Origin: GCA-002779465 sp964596535
GTDB lineage: Bacteria; Desulfobacterota; Desulfobacteria; Desulfobacterales; UBA2156
Assembly: GCA_964596535.1 (NCBI GenBank)
Contig: CAZQUR010000048.1
Coordinates: 1 to 21,691, forward strand
DNA: 21,691 bases
Direction of reading: 5' to 3'
Shown here: positions 7,126 to 15,081 of the stretch, in pieces
Layout: each line of letters opens with the position of its first letter
Position numbering within the stretch: position 1 is the first letter of the stretch
Position numbers and translations under genes: made by a program
The notes under the pieces: generated by a model
Seen by the model: only the letters and a program-made list of their open reading frames with translations
The model's database searches: none
Told to the model about the DNA's origin: nothing

Positions 7126-9924
7126 ATGATTTGGGGCATCAAACGGCTGAAAGGAATCCGCTCCCTTACAAACAAAAAGGAAATGACCGACTTGGAGACA
7201 AAAGAAAACGGATCAACGCCCTGGCACCAGATGGATACAAGGGAAGTGCTGGCGAAGCTGCAATCCTCCGACAAGGGCCTTGCCGGCGAAGACGCCCGGC
7301 ACCGGCTGGAACGCTTCGGTCCCAACGAACTGATAGAAAAAGCGCGCAAGCCTTTGTGGCGGATGTTCCTGGACCAGTTCAAAGACTTCATGATCCTGGT
7401 CCTCATCGCCGCCGCCGTGGTGGCGGGTGTCATCGGTGAACTTGCGGACACCATCGCCATCGCCGTGATCGTGCTCCTCAACGGCGTGTTGGGGTTCGTC
7501 CAGGAGTACCGCGCCGAAAAAGCCATGGCTGCGCTGAAAAAGATGGCCGCCCCCTCGGCAACGGTCATCCGGGACGGGCAGACCCGTTCGGTTCCCGCGG
7601 ATCAATTGGTCCCCGGGGACCGGGTGATCCTGGAAGCCGGAAACGTGGTCCCTGCCGATCTCCGTTTGACGGAAGGGGTCCAGCTCCAGATCGATGAATC
7701 GGCGCTGACCGGCGAGTCCGTACCGGTGGAAAAGGATACCGCCGCCCTCGGAGAAACGGACCTTTCCCTCGGAGACCGGAAAAACATGGCCTACAAGGGC
7801 ACCTTCATCACTTTCGGCCGGGGTCACGGCGTGGTGACGGAGACCGGCATGCGGACGGAACTGGGACGCATCGCGACCCTGCTCCAGGACCAGGAGGAAG
7901 GGCGCACGCCGCTTCAGAAACGGCTCACCGTCTTCGGACAAAGACTGGCCTATGCCGTTCTGGCCATTTGCGCCATCGTTTTTGCCGCCGGGCTCCTCCG
8001 GGGAGAACCGCCCCTGCTGATGCTGCTCACCGCCATCTCCCTGGCTGTGGCCGCCATTCCGGAAGCTCTTCCCGCCGTCATCACCATCTCCCTGGCTTTG
8101 GGCGCCAAAAAACTGGTCCGGCAGCATGCATTGATCCGGAAACTGCCGGCTGTGGAAACCCTGGGGTCGGTGACCTATATTTGCTCCGATAAAACCGGGA
8201 CCTTGACCCTCAACCGCATGACGGTGGAAACGGTCTATGCCGGCGGCCGTCAGGAACGGGCAGACGCCCTTCCGCCGCCGGGAAAAAAAGACACCGGCGG
8301 CGATCTCCCGGCGGGCGGGGATCCCATCCATCTGCTGCTGGCCGCCCTGGCCCTTTGCAACGACGCCCGGCCGGATGCTTCCGGGACAATCCTCGGGGAT
8401 CCCACGGAAACGGCCCTCATCGAATTGGCGCAGGGGAAAGACTTTCTCAAAGCACGCCTGGATGAAAAATACCCCCGCCTGGCCGAAATCCCCTTTGATT
8501 CGGGCCGAAAACGCATGACCACGTTCCACCCCTGGGATAACGGCCGGGTCGTCTCTTTCACCAAGGGGGCGGTGGAAGCCCTGCTCGAGGGTACGGATAA
8601 CGTCCTTACCCGGGACGGCACGGAAGCCATCGATCCTTCAAAGGTTCAGGATACGGCCGAAGCGATCGCCGCCGACGGCCTGAGAACGCTGGGATGCGCC
8701 ATGCGGATCTGGGAAGGGCTTCCGGATCCGCTGACTCCGGAATCCGTGGAAACGGGCCAGGTGTTCATCGGAATGGTGGGGATGATGGATCCGCCCCGAC
8801 CCGAAGCGGCGGAGGCGGTGGCCATGTGCCGGTCCGCGGGGATCAAGCCGGTGATGATCACGGGGGACCACCCGCGGACCGCCCAGGTGATCGCCGAAAG
8901 GGTGGGAATTCTTCAAGAGGCGGGAAAGGCCGTTCTGACCGGACAGGAACTCGCCCGGCTTCCCCTGGAGGACTTCGAAGACAAGGTGGAACGAATCCGG
9001 GTCTACGCCCGGGTGGCACCCGAACAAAAACTCAAGATCGTCAAGGCGCTCCAGGACAAGGGCCACTTTGTGGCCATGACCGGGGACGGGGTCAACGACG
9101 CCCCGGCGCTGAAACGGGCCGATATCGGGGTGGCCATGGGGATCACAGGCACCGACGTCTCCAAGGAAGCCGCCCACATGATCCTTCTGGACGACAACTT
9201 CGCCACCATTGTCAAGGCGGTCCGGGAAGGTCGGCGCATCTTCGACAACATCCGCAAGTTCATCAAGTACACCATGACCAGCAATTCGGGTGAGATCTTC
9301 ACCATCTTCCTGGCGCCCTTCCTGGGGCTTCCCATCCCGCTGCTCCCGATCCATATCTTGTGGATCAACCTGGTCACCGACGGCGTCCCTGGATTGGCGC
9401 TTGCCGCCGAGCCGGGGGAAAAAGACATCATGGCCAGACCCCCCCGGGATCCCAAGGAAAGCATTTTCGCCAAGGGGCTCGGGGCGCACATCATCTGGGT
9501 GGGACTCCTCATGGGGTGCGTTTCCATATTAACGCAGGCCCTGTTCATCGACAGCGCAAAAACCCACTGGCAAACCATGGTCTTTACGGTCCTGTGCCTG
9601 AGCCAGATGGGGCACGTGCTGGCTGTCCGGTCCGAAAAGGAATCCTTTTTTGGACAGGGCGCCCTGTCCAACAAGCCGCTTTTCGGGGCGGTCCTGCTGA
9701 CCTTCGCCCTCCAGATGGCCACCATCTACGTGCCGTTTTTAAACCCGGTATTCAAGACCGCTCCCCTCACCGCCGGAGAACTCGGGGTGACGATCCTTTT
9801 TTCCACGGTCGTCTTCATCGCGGTGGAGATTGAAAAGCGCATCAAACGGTCCAAAAAAACCGGTTCTTCATCCCATTCAAACACACCATATTCATCCAGA
9901 AGCAAAGATTCTCCTGGGGCTTGA
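7126..9924 (+). CDS. Cation-transporting P-type ATPase, Ca2+ type (P2A/SERCA-PMR1-like)
   Basis: This 932-residue pump most likely exports Ca2+ across the inner membrane at the cost of ATP. It has an N-terminal cation ATPase domain, then TGES (195-198) of the actuator domain, PEALP in M4 (312-316), the phosphorylation site DKTGTLT (D355), and the hinge MTGDGVNDAP (from 651). Ca2+ site II residues are intact: E313 in M4, N720 in the M5 motif NSGE, and N748 and D752 in the M6 motif NLVTD. E723 of M5 is also kept. In M8 the position of SERCA Glu908 appears to be Gln827, suggesting a single Ca2+ site. The start may be ATG 7126 (GGAGGGAGGAAGG about 12 bases upstream) or ATG 7183. A monocistronic gene is likely, since the next gene converges from the other strand after 30 bases. 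Confidence 0.93.
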   Translation: MIWGIKRLKGIRSLTNKKEMTDLETKENGSTPWHQMDTREVLAKLQSSDKGLAGEDARHRLERFGPNELIEKARKPLWRMFLDQFKDFMILVLIAAAVVAGVIGELADTIAIAVIVLLNGVLGFVQEYRAEKAMAALKKMAAPSATVIRDGQTRSVPADQLVPGDRVILEAGNVVPADLRLTEGVQLQIDESALTGESVPVEKDTAALGETDLSLGDRKNMAYKGTFITFGRGHGVVTETGMRTELGRIATLLQDQEEGRTPLQKRLTVFGQRLAYAVLAICAIVFAAGLLRGEPPLLMLLTAISLAVAAIPEALPAVITISLALGAKKLVRQHALIRKLPAVETLGSVTYICSDKTGTLTLNRMTVETVYAGGRQERADALPPPGKKDTGGDLPAGGDPIHLLLAALALCNDARPDASGTILGDPTETALIELAQGKDFLKARLDEKYPRLAEIPFDSGRKRMTTFHPWDNGRVVSFTKGAVEALLEGTDNVLTRDGTEAIDPSKVQDTAEAIAADGLRTLGCAMRIWEGLPDPLTPESVETGQVFIGMVGMMDPPRPEAAEAVAMCRSAGIKPVMITGDHPRTAQVIAERVGILQEAGKAVLTGQELARLPLEDFEDKVERIRVYARVAPEQKLKIVKALQDKGHFVAMTGDGVNDAPALKRADIGVAMGITGTDVSKEAAHMILLDDNFATIVKAVREGRRIFDNIRKFIKYTMTSNSGEIFTIFLAPFLGLPIPLLPIHILWINLVTDGVPGLALAAEPGEKDIMARPPRDPKESIFAKGLGAHIIWVGLLMGCVSILTQALFIDSAKTHWQTMVFTVLCLSQMGHVLAVRSEKESFFGQGALSNKPLFGAVLLTFALQMATIYVPFLNPVFKTAPLTAGELGVTILFSTVVFIAVEIEKRIKRSKKTGSSSHSNTPYSSRSKDSPGA

Positions 9925-9954
9925 GGGCGTTTTCCCACTCTCGGTGGAATGCGA

Positions 9955-11658
9955 TCAGGAAACGGCGGAGTATTTTTCGGTAAAGATCTTTTCCGATTCG
10001 GCCGTTCCGATCAGAACCAGTTCATCCCCGGGCATAAGGATGATTTCAGGGTCCGGGTTGACGATCAGGTCCTCCTTTCTCTTCACGGCGACAACGCTGC
10101 AGCCCGTCTCTTCACGGATCCGAATATGAACCAATGACTTGTTTTCGAGCTTCGAAGTCAAGTGGGTCCGAAATACGTTGAGCCCCTCTGAAATCATCAG
10201 CATCTTTTGGGGCTGAAGAAGGTTCATGATGGTGGTGGTCACGAGAGAACTGAAGGACATCACCAGGTTGGCGCCGGCCCGATGCAGCGTATTGATGTTG
10301 CGGTCCAGGCTGGCGCGGGAAATGATCTGGACATCGGGTCGAAGGCGGCGGCAATAGATGGTCAAGTAGATGTTCATGTTGTCGTCATGAGTCGTAATGA
10401 TAATCGACGGGGTTTCGTGGACGCCCGCCTCCACCAGCACCTCCAGATCCCCGGCGCTTCCCTGGATGAAACGGGAATCTTTGGCGGCGATCCCGGCCTT
10501 TTTTTCCACCACCCGGAAGTCGATCCCCCGGGCATTCAGAGCTCCGGCCACCGCCTGTCCCACGCGACCCCCTCCCAACACCATCACCGGTCCTTTATTC
10601 GGGTTCTCTTGGGCCTGATGTGCAGTAGATCGGTCGAACCGGTCCAATTGTGCCGCGGTGCCTGCCAGCACCAGAACCGTGGACTCGCTGATCTGCGATT
10701 GGGGGGTAGGAATCCGGAATTTGCCCTGTTCCCAGATGCCGACCACCGTTACACCGGTGGTTTGCCGCAAACGGCTTTCCGCCAGGGTTTTCCCCTGTAA
10801 CCAGGTCCGCATGACCGGTGCCTCTGCGATCAGCAATTGATCGAAACGACCGATGACATTGGCTTTCATGTCGACCCCCAGTACGCGGCGGGCCAAAGCC
10901 TTGCCCAGCATGTCGGTGAACTGGAATACGTGGGTGCTCCCCGCCAGCTCCAGGATATCGACGGAATCCTCCACGTCGGCGTTGGCCACCGTGGTCACCC
11001 GGGTCTCCGCTTCCCGGATCGTGTAAATGATGTTCGTACTGGCAAGATCGTCGTTCATGACGACCACCAGAGCAGCGCGGTCGATATTCAGGCGATGATA
11101 GGTTTGAGGGTCGTCCAGTTCGCCGACCACCACACGGTATCCCTGATCATGCAAATCCAATGCGCGCTGGAGTTCGGGGATTACGATGACATAGTCCACG
11201 CCGTATTGGCCGAGTTTTTCGATCAGGTTCACAGTGACGGCATCGAAATGGGTGAAGATGACGTGGCCGGAGGTGTTTTCGGGCACCGCCCGCGGTGCCC
11301 GGGCCTTGTTCTGCTCCTCGAGCCATGGTGCATAAAAGAACTGGATGAAGGTGAAAGGGAGCATCACCAACAGGAAAATAATACCGCTGAGGAGCACCAC
11401 CACCGAAAAGAATCTTCCGATGTCGCTGCTAAAGGTGATATCCCCGAAACCGAGGGTGGACATGGTGGTCAAAGTCCAATAAAACCCGGTGATCCAGGAA
11501 TACCGGCGATCTTCGTAGAGCATGAGAAGATGAAATAACACGCTGTATAAGATGAAGAAAAAAATCAACACCAGGATAAACTTCATCAGCAGCCGCACGT
11601 TGCTTTTTTGCCGGCCGAGCCGCAACAAAAGGGATAGCTGGGTCGCCATGGTCTTCAT
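9955..11658 (-). CDS. Two-TM potassium channel with two tandem RCK (TrkA-N/TrkA-C) modules
   Basis: The 567-residue protein is an inner-membrane K+ channel gated by cytoplasmic ligand-binding domains. Two hydrophobic helices (about 24-47 and 84-108) flank a pore loop with the selectivity filter TLGFGD (68-73), where Phe replaces the commoner Tyr. The first RCK domain (about 131-255) has a degenerate nucleotide motif (VIFTHFDAVT) and is followed by a TrkA-C part. The second RCK (from about 357) keeps a Rossmann GGGRVG (362-367) and ends in a second TrkA-C domain with MPGDELVLIG. The layout resembles the NAD- and Ca2+-regulated GsuK channel of Geobacter. Start ATG 11658 is preferred because GAGGAG lies 9 bases upstream. 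ATG 11691 lacks such a site. It converges on the Ca2+ ATPase gene. Confidence 0.92.
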   Translation of the reverse strand: MKTMATQLSLLLRLGRQKSNVRLLMKFILVLIFFFILYSVLFHLLMLYEDRRYSWITGFYWTLTTMSTLGFGDITFSSDIGRFFSVVVLLSGIIFLLVMLPFTFIQFFYAPWLEEQNKARAPRAVPENTSGHVIFTHFDAVTVNLIEKLGQYGVDYVIVIPELQRALDLHDQGYRVVVGELDDPQTYHRLNIDRAALVVVMNDDLASTNIIYTIREAETRVTTVANADVEDSVDILELAGSTHVFQFTDMLGKALARRVLGVDMKANVIGRFDQLLIAEAPVMRTWLQGKTLAESRLRQTTGVTVVGIWEQGKFRIPTPQSQISESTVLVLAGTAAQLDRFDRSTAHQAQENPNKGPVMVLGGGRVGQAVAGALNARGIDFRVVEKKAGIAAKDSRFIQGSAGDLEVLVEAGVHETPSIIITTHDDNMNIYLTIYCRRLRPDVQIISRASLDRNINTLHRAGANLVMSFSSLVTTTIMNLLQPQKMLMISEGLNVFRTHLTSKLENKSLVHIRIREETGCSVVAVKRKEDLIVNPDPEIILMPGDELVLIGTAESEKIFTEKYSAVS

Positions 11659-11840
11659 GGATGCATTCTCCTCAAACAGTCGTCTTTCCATTTATTCGGT
11701 AACAGAATCGACCATTCGGGTCCAGATATAATCCGAATAAAAGCAAGGAGAACAGAAAATGAATGCAGCAGCGGTGAATGCAATGGACGACGCATCTCGA
11801 CGGGAGTCCTTCGGAGGCGGAATCCTTTCGTTTTTTTGGC

Positions 11841-11892
11841 TTGACAATCCAATTAAGTTTTGATTGATTTTATTAAGAGCTAACTTAATTGG
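11841..11892 (+). promoter_or_regulatory. arsR promoter region with nested inverted repeats (operator)
   Basis: A consensus -35 TTGACA (11841-11846) is followed by a weak -10 (TTGATT at 11864-11869 with a 17-base spacer is the best fit). CCAATTAAGTT (11849-11859) and AACTTAATTGG (11882-11892) form a perfect 11-base inverted repeat with a 22-base gap. The core ATTAAG recurs at 11872-11877 and pairs with CTTAAT (11884-11889), giving a second, closer dyad. AT-rich dyads of this type are usual ArsR-family operators, so the gene is probably autorepressed. Confidence 0.65.
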
Positions 11893-11900
11893 AAATATGC

Positions 11901-12407
11901 ATGGCACTCCTTGCGGCATTAAAAGCCCTGGCCGATGAAAAGCGCCTGAAAATGGTCGAAATGCTCTTGCGCACCGACCTGTGTGTGGGAGCCTTGGCCA
12001 AGCACCTGGGCGTCTCGAAACCGGCCGTTTCCCAGCATCTGCGGATTCTGCGCCATGCCGGACTGGTGAAAGGGGAAAAACGGGGGTACTGGACCCATTA
12101 TATGGTGGACCGGGAAGCCCTCCACCGGACCGCGTCGGAATTGCACGCTTTGGCGGAAAAGGATCGATTTTTTCAACCCCTTTGCCTGCGGATTCAGCAA
12201 CCGGAGGCAAACATCACCCATGCAAAGGAGGCCGATATGTGTGACCATTGCTGCCAGCAGCCCGAGAAATTAAAAGACAAGCCCGAAGCCTGTACTCCGG
12301 AGCAGATCCAGGAGTGCCACGGGGAGGACCACGGGCATCCCTGCACCGGGAAAGATTGCGCTCCCGGGATGAAATCGCCTTTCCGCGTGCTTCCTTCAAA
12401 ACCATGA
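11901..12407 (+). CDS. ArsR-family repressor with cysteine-rich C-terminal tail
   Basis: The 168-residue protein has a winged helix-turn-helix of the ArsR/SmtB type (about 3-95). It is recognised by LKALADEKRLKMVEML, the recognition helix VSKPAVSQHLRIL (38-50) and the wing GLVKGEKRGYWTHYMV. C28 in TDLCVGAL sits where arsenic-sensing members have ELCVC, but only one of the two cysteines is kept. From residue 113 a tail with seven cysteines follows (C114, C117, C118, C131, C139, C148, C153) plus several His, probably a metal or metalloid site. ATG 11901 is preferred over TTG 11889, which overlaps the operator. The gene lies directly behind a nested inverted-repeat operator and overlaps the transporter gene by ATGA (12404-12407), so it likely represses this operon. 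The inducer is not known. Confidence 0.88.
   Translation: MALLAALKALADEKRLKMVEMLLRTDLCVGALAKHLGVSKPAVSQHLRILRHAGLVKGEKRGYWTHYMVDREALHRTASELHALAEKDRFFQPLCLRIQQPEANITHAKEADMCDHCCQQPEKLKDKPEACTPEQIQECHGEDHGHPCTGKDCAPGMKSPFRVLPSKP
12237..12407 (+). CDS. Possible internal start producing the Cys-rich tail as a separate 56-residue protein
   Basis: Inside the arsR frame, ATG 12237 is preceded by a near-perfect ribosome binding site AAAGGAGG (12224-12231) with a 5-base spacer, much stronger than any site at the arsR start itself. Translation from it gives 56 residues beginning MCDHCCQQPEKL and containing CTPEQIQECHG and HPC motifs. As I recall, comparable small Cys-rich proteins with a CTPEQI-x2-CHG pattern exist as stand-alone genes in related bacteria, which suggests a past gene fusion with the internal start retained. 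Its product could be a cytoplasmic metal-binding or chaperone-like peptide. Whether it is made separately cannot be decided from sequence alone. Confidence 0.5.
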   Translation: MCDHCCQQPEKLKDKPEACTPEQIQECHGEDHGHPCTGKDCAPGMKSPFRVLPSKP

Positions 12408-13609
12408 CGGCGTCCGAACGATTTCAATTCAACCGGATGGAGCTGGCCGGCGCCCTGGGGGACCTGGGCACCCTGTTGCCCATCGCCATCGCCATGGTCC
12501 TTTTCAACGGACTTGACCCCTTGGGCCTTTTTTTCAGCATCGGTGTCTTCTATGTCGTCTCCGGCGTCTACTTCGGGATTACGGTCCCGGTCCAGCCCAT
12601 GAAGGTCATCGGCGCGTACGCCATCGCCACGGCCATGAGCGCCGAACAGATCCTGGCGTCTTCGCTTCTCATGGGAGGCTTTTTATTGATCATCGGGGTC
12701 ACCGGCGCCATTGACATCATCCGGAAGTTCACCCCCAAGTCGGTGATCCGCGGGGTCCAGTTGTCCACCGGGGCGCTCCTGATTTCCGGCGGCATCCGGT
12801 TCATGGCCGGGACATCCACGTACCAGGCCCTCCAGAATGCGGTGGAACCCCATCTCGCCGTTCAGTCCATCGGGCCTGTTCCCATGGGCCTGTTGATCGG
12901 TGCCGTGGCCGGCATCGTTACCCTGCTCCTGCTGGATAACCGGCGATTCCCGGCCGGGCTGATCGTGGTGACGGGCGGACTCGTCATCGGCCTGCTGTTG
13001 GGTGTCGACCCTCCTTTGGGCGGCGAAGGGTTCGGGCTTTATGCGCCGAACTTTTTTCCTTTCGGGTTTCCGGGAAAGGCGGATTTCACCTTTGCCCTTT
13101 TCGCCCTGGTGCTCCCCCAGCTTCCCATGACTCTGGGAAACGCGGTGCTGGCCTACACGGATCTTTCCAAGGAGTATTTCGGGGATCGTTCCGCCCGGGT
13201 CACCAACCGGAAGGCCTGCGTGAGCATGGCCCTGGCCAATTTTTTCAGCTTCAGCCTGGGGGGTATGCCCTTGTGTCACGGCGCCGGCGGGTTGGCGGCC
13301 CATTACCGGTTCGGTGCCCGAACCGCCGGGTCCAACCTAATGATCGGTGCCCTCTTCGTGGCACTGGCCGTGTTCCTCGGTCCCCGTATCGTCGGCGTTT
13401 TCAACCTGTTGCCCATGTCCATCCTCGGCGTCCTGCTGGTATTTGCGGGCGCCCAGCTGGCGCTGACCATCATGGACCTGGAAAACCGCAAGGAGTATTT
13501 TGTCGCCGCCTTGATCCTGGGCATTACTCTTGCTTCCAACCTGGCATGGGGCTTTATCGTGGGGATGATCGTCGCCCATTTGCTCAAGTGGGACAAGCTC
13601 TCTGTGTGA
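12404..13609 (+). CDS. MOT1-type molybdate/sulfate transporter (SulP-related)
   Basis: The 401-residue, very hydrophobic protein has about 10-12 membrane helices and both signatures of the MOT1 molybdate transporter group: VPVQPMK (61-67) in an early helix and PLCHGAGGLAAHYRFGART (289-307). It probably takes up molybdate or a similar oxyanion across the inner membrane. The absence of a C-terminal STAS domain separates it from classic SulP sulfate carriers. ATG 12404 overlaps the arsR stop as ATGA, so translation is coupled. The frame is open further upstream but would read through the arsR tail without family similarity. Control by the adjacent ArsR-type repressor is inferred from position. 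Tungstate or sulfate are alternative substrates. Confidence 0.9.
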   Translation: MTASERFQFNRMELAGALGDLGTLLPIAIAMVLFNGLDPLGLFFSIGVFYVVSGVYFGITVPVQPMKVIGAYAIATAMSAEQILASSLLMGGFLLIIGVTGAIDIIRKFTPKSVIRGVQLSTGALLISGGIRFMAGTSTYQALQNAVEPHLAVQSIGPVPMGLLIGAVAGIVTLLLLDNRRFPAGLIVVTGGLVIGLLLGVDPPLGGEGFGLYAPNFFPFGFPGKADFTFALFALVLPQLPMTLGNAVLAYTDLSKEYFGDRSARVTNRKACVSMALANFFSFSLGGMPLCHGAGGLAAHYRFGARTAGSNLMIGALFVALAVFLGPRIVGVFNLLPMSILGVLLVFAGAQLALTIMDLENRKEYFVAALILGITLASNLAWGFIVGMIVAHLLKWDKLSV

Positions 13610-13612
13610 ATC

Positions 13613-13641
13613 TTGATCAATCTGATAACCATCATTGTAAT
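13613..13641 (+). promoter_or_regulatory. Candidate promoter for the ynfA-like gene
   Basis: TTGATC (13613-13618), a 17-base spacer and TGTAAT (13636-13641, 5 of 6 consensus bases) form a good sigma70-type pair starting right after the transporter stop. Transcription would begin about 10 bases before the ATG at 13658, a very short leader. Confidence 0.45.
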
Positions 13642-13657
13642 AGGTGCTTGATTTCAC

Positions 13658-13984
13658 ATGATAGTAAAATCTGTCTGTTATTTTATTCTGGCGGGACTTT
13701 GTGAAATTGGTGGGGGGTATCTCGTATGGTTGTGGCTGAGAGAGGGAAAGCCAGCCGTATATGGGCTTGTGGGTGCTATGGTTCTAATTCTTTATGGAGT
13801 GATTCCGACCCTCCAGCCGGCGAATTTCGGGCGTGTTTATGCTGCCTATGGCGGGGTTTTCATCGTGCTGTCCATTTTGTGGGGATGGAAAATTGACGGC
13901 ATAAATCCCGACAGGTTCGATATCATCGGCGGCCTGATTGCCCTCGTTGGTGTGGGCGTGATTATGTATTGGCCGCGAGGATAA
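13658..13984 (+). CDS. ynfA: YnfA/UPF0060 family small membrane protein
   Basis: The 108-residue protein has the same length as E. coli YnfA and four membrane helices. Family landmarks are the start LAGLCEIGGGYLVWLW (residues 12-27), GAMVLILYGVIPTLQP, FGRVYAAYGGVFIVLSILWG and the ending IIGGLIALVGVGVIMYWPR. The family is related to small multidrug-resistance-like transporters, but its physiological role is unclear. Codon choice and base composition are more AT-rich than in the flanking genes, and it has a likely promoter of its own, so it may have been acquired separately from the arsR-transporter pair. Only a weak ribosome binding site (AGGTG, about 12 bases away) precedes the ATG. Confidence 0.93.
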   Translation: MIVKSVCYFILAGLCEIGGGYLVWLWLREGKPAVYGLVGAMVLILYGVIPTLQPANFGRVYAAYGGVFIVLSILWGWKIDGINPDRFDIIGGLIALVGVGVIMYWPRG

Positions 13985-14106
13985 CACTTTTTCTCCATTA
14001 TCAATTCATACCAAAATGATCAATTATCCTGCAATGCACGATATCGATACACTGCGTGGCGGCTCCTGGATTGGATCGAGGCCATGAAAGACACGGTGCA
14101 AATAAA
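13985..14106 (+). other. Short gap with overlapping micro-ORFs before the ABC operon
   Basis: Two tiny frames run in an ATGA chain into the ABC gene. ATG 14016 reads 23 codons to TGA 14085-14087. ATG 14084 reads MKDTVQIK to TGA 14108-14110, overlapping the ABC start at 14107. The second frame is open upstream and reads protein-like (TAWRLLDWIEAMKD), which could be the 3' remnant of a lost gene, or chance. No promoter for the operon was convincing here. Confidence 0.3.
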
Positions 14107-15081
14107 ATGAGCGACTCCATTTATGTCGAAAATTTAGCCAAGCGTTTCGAAAAGGTCGAAGCGGTCACCGGCATTTCCTTCAGCGTCCGGCAAGGAGAGC
14201 TTTTCGGTTTCCTCGGTCCAAACGGAGCGGGCAAGTCCACGACCATTAACATACTCACGGGCCTGGCGCGGCCCGATGCAGGAGCCATTCACATCGCCGG
14301 CATCGATTGCACGAACCGTCCCAAGGCGGCCCAGCATCTGGTCGGCGTGGTTCCGGACGAAAGCAACCTGTATCCGGAACTCACGGGTTTCGAAAATCTG
14401 TGCTTCTGCGCCGCCCTTTACGGAATGCGCAAGCCTGAAAGGCAAGCCAGGGCACGAGAGCTTATGGACATTTTCGATTTGACGCCGGCGGCGGATCGCA
14501 AGTTTGCCGGCTACTCCAAAGGCATGAAACGCAAGCTCACCATCGCCGCCGGAATCATCCACAGGCCATCCATCCTGTTTCTGGACGAACCCACCACAGG
14601 CATCGATGTGGCCAGCGCCCGGCAACTGCGGCAGCTTATCGCGGACCTGCACCAGGAAGGAACCACCATCTTCCTTACCACCCATTACATCGAGGAAGCG
14701 GAGCGCCTCTGCGACCGCATCGCGTTCATCGTGTCCGGTCGTATTATTCGAATCGACACGGTGACACAACTGGTTCAACCGATCAGGGAAAAACATGTTA
14801 TGCGGATCACTTGCGCCCACATGCCGAACGGCATTCAAGACAAACTCGCCGAAGCGTTTTCGGAACTTGCCTTTACGGTATCGAACAGCAGCTTCATTCG
14901 AGTGGAGTCCGGGCAACCCGTTCACGCGGGTCCCTTGGTCCGCTTCCTTGAAGACAATGGAACCGCGGTCATCGAGGCGCGTCGCGTGCGTCTGTCCCTG
15001 GAAGACGTCTTCGTTCAAATCACCGGTATCGAAGCCGACGCCATGCGCAGGGAAAAGGAAAAAAAGGCAGGGGCATCATGA
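14107..15081 (+). CDS. ABC-2 type transporter, ATP-binding subunit
   Basis: The 324-residue ATPase powers an ABC-2 exporter with the permease that follows. Walker A is GPNGAGKST (37-45), the signature is YSKGMKRKL (136-144), Walker B is ILFLDEPTTGID (156-167) and the switch His is in LTTHYIEEAERL. The Q-loop position reads VVPDESNLYPELT, with Asp instead of the usual Gln, a variant I believe occurs in this subgroup. The C-terminal 100 residues form the extra domain found in DrrA/CcmA-like exporters. ATG 14107 starts directly at the conserved N-terminus; a GTG 51 bases upstream is less likely. The next gene overlaps by ATGA. The substrate cannot be named; DrrAB- and NatAB-type pumps export drugs, lipids or ions. 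Confidence 0.93.
   Translation: MSDSIYVENLAKRFEKVEAVTGISFSVRQGELFGFLGPNGAGKSTTINILTGLARPDAGAIHIAGIDCTNRPKAAQHLVGVVPDESNLYPELTGFENLCFCAALYGMRKPERQARARELMDIFDLTPAADRKFAGYSKGMKRKLTIAAGIIHRPSILFLDEPTTGIDVASARQLRQLIADLHQEGTTIFLTTHYIEEAERLCDRIAFIVSGRIIRIDTVTQLVQPIREKHVMRITCAHMPNGIQDKLAEAFSELAFTVSNSSFIRVESGQPVHAGPLVRFLEDNGTAVIEARRVRLSLEDVFVQITGIEADAMRREKEKKAGAS

Noticed and set aside
7213..8529. Long open frame on the minus strand (438 codons) inside the P-type ATPase gene
   Set aside because: It is antisense to conserved ATPase motifs and has low-complexity Gly/His/Gln/Asp composition.
9925..9954. Bidirectional terminator between the convergent ATPase and channel genes
   Set aside because: The 30-base gap and its edges show no hairpin with a U-run on either strand.
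10837..11538. Plus-strand frame of 233 codons opposite the potassium channel gene
   Set aside because: It is opposite the conserved pore and RCK sequence; no ribosome binding site or family similarity.
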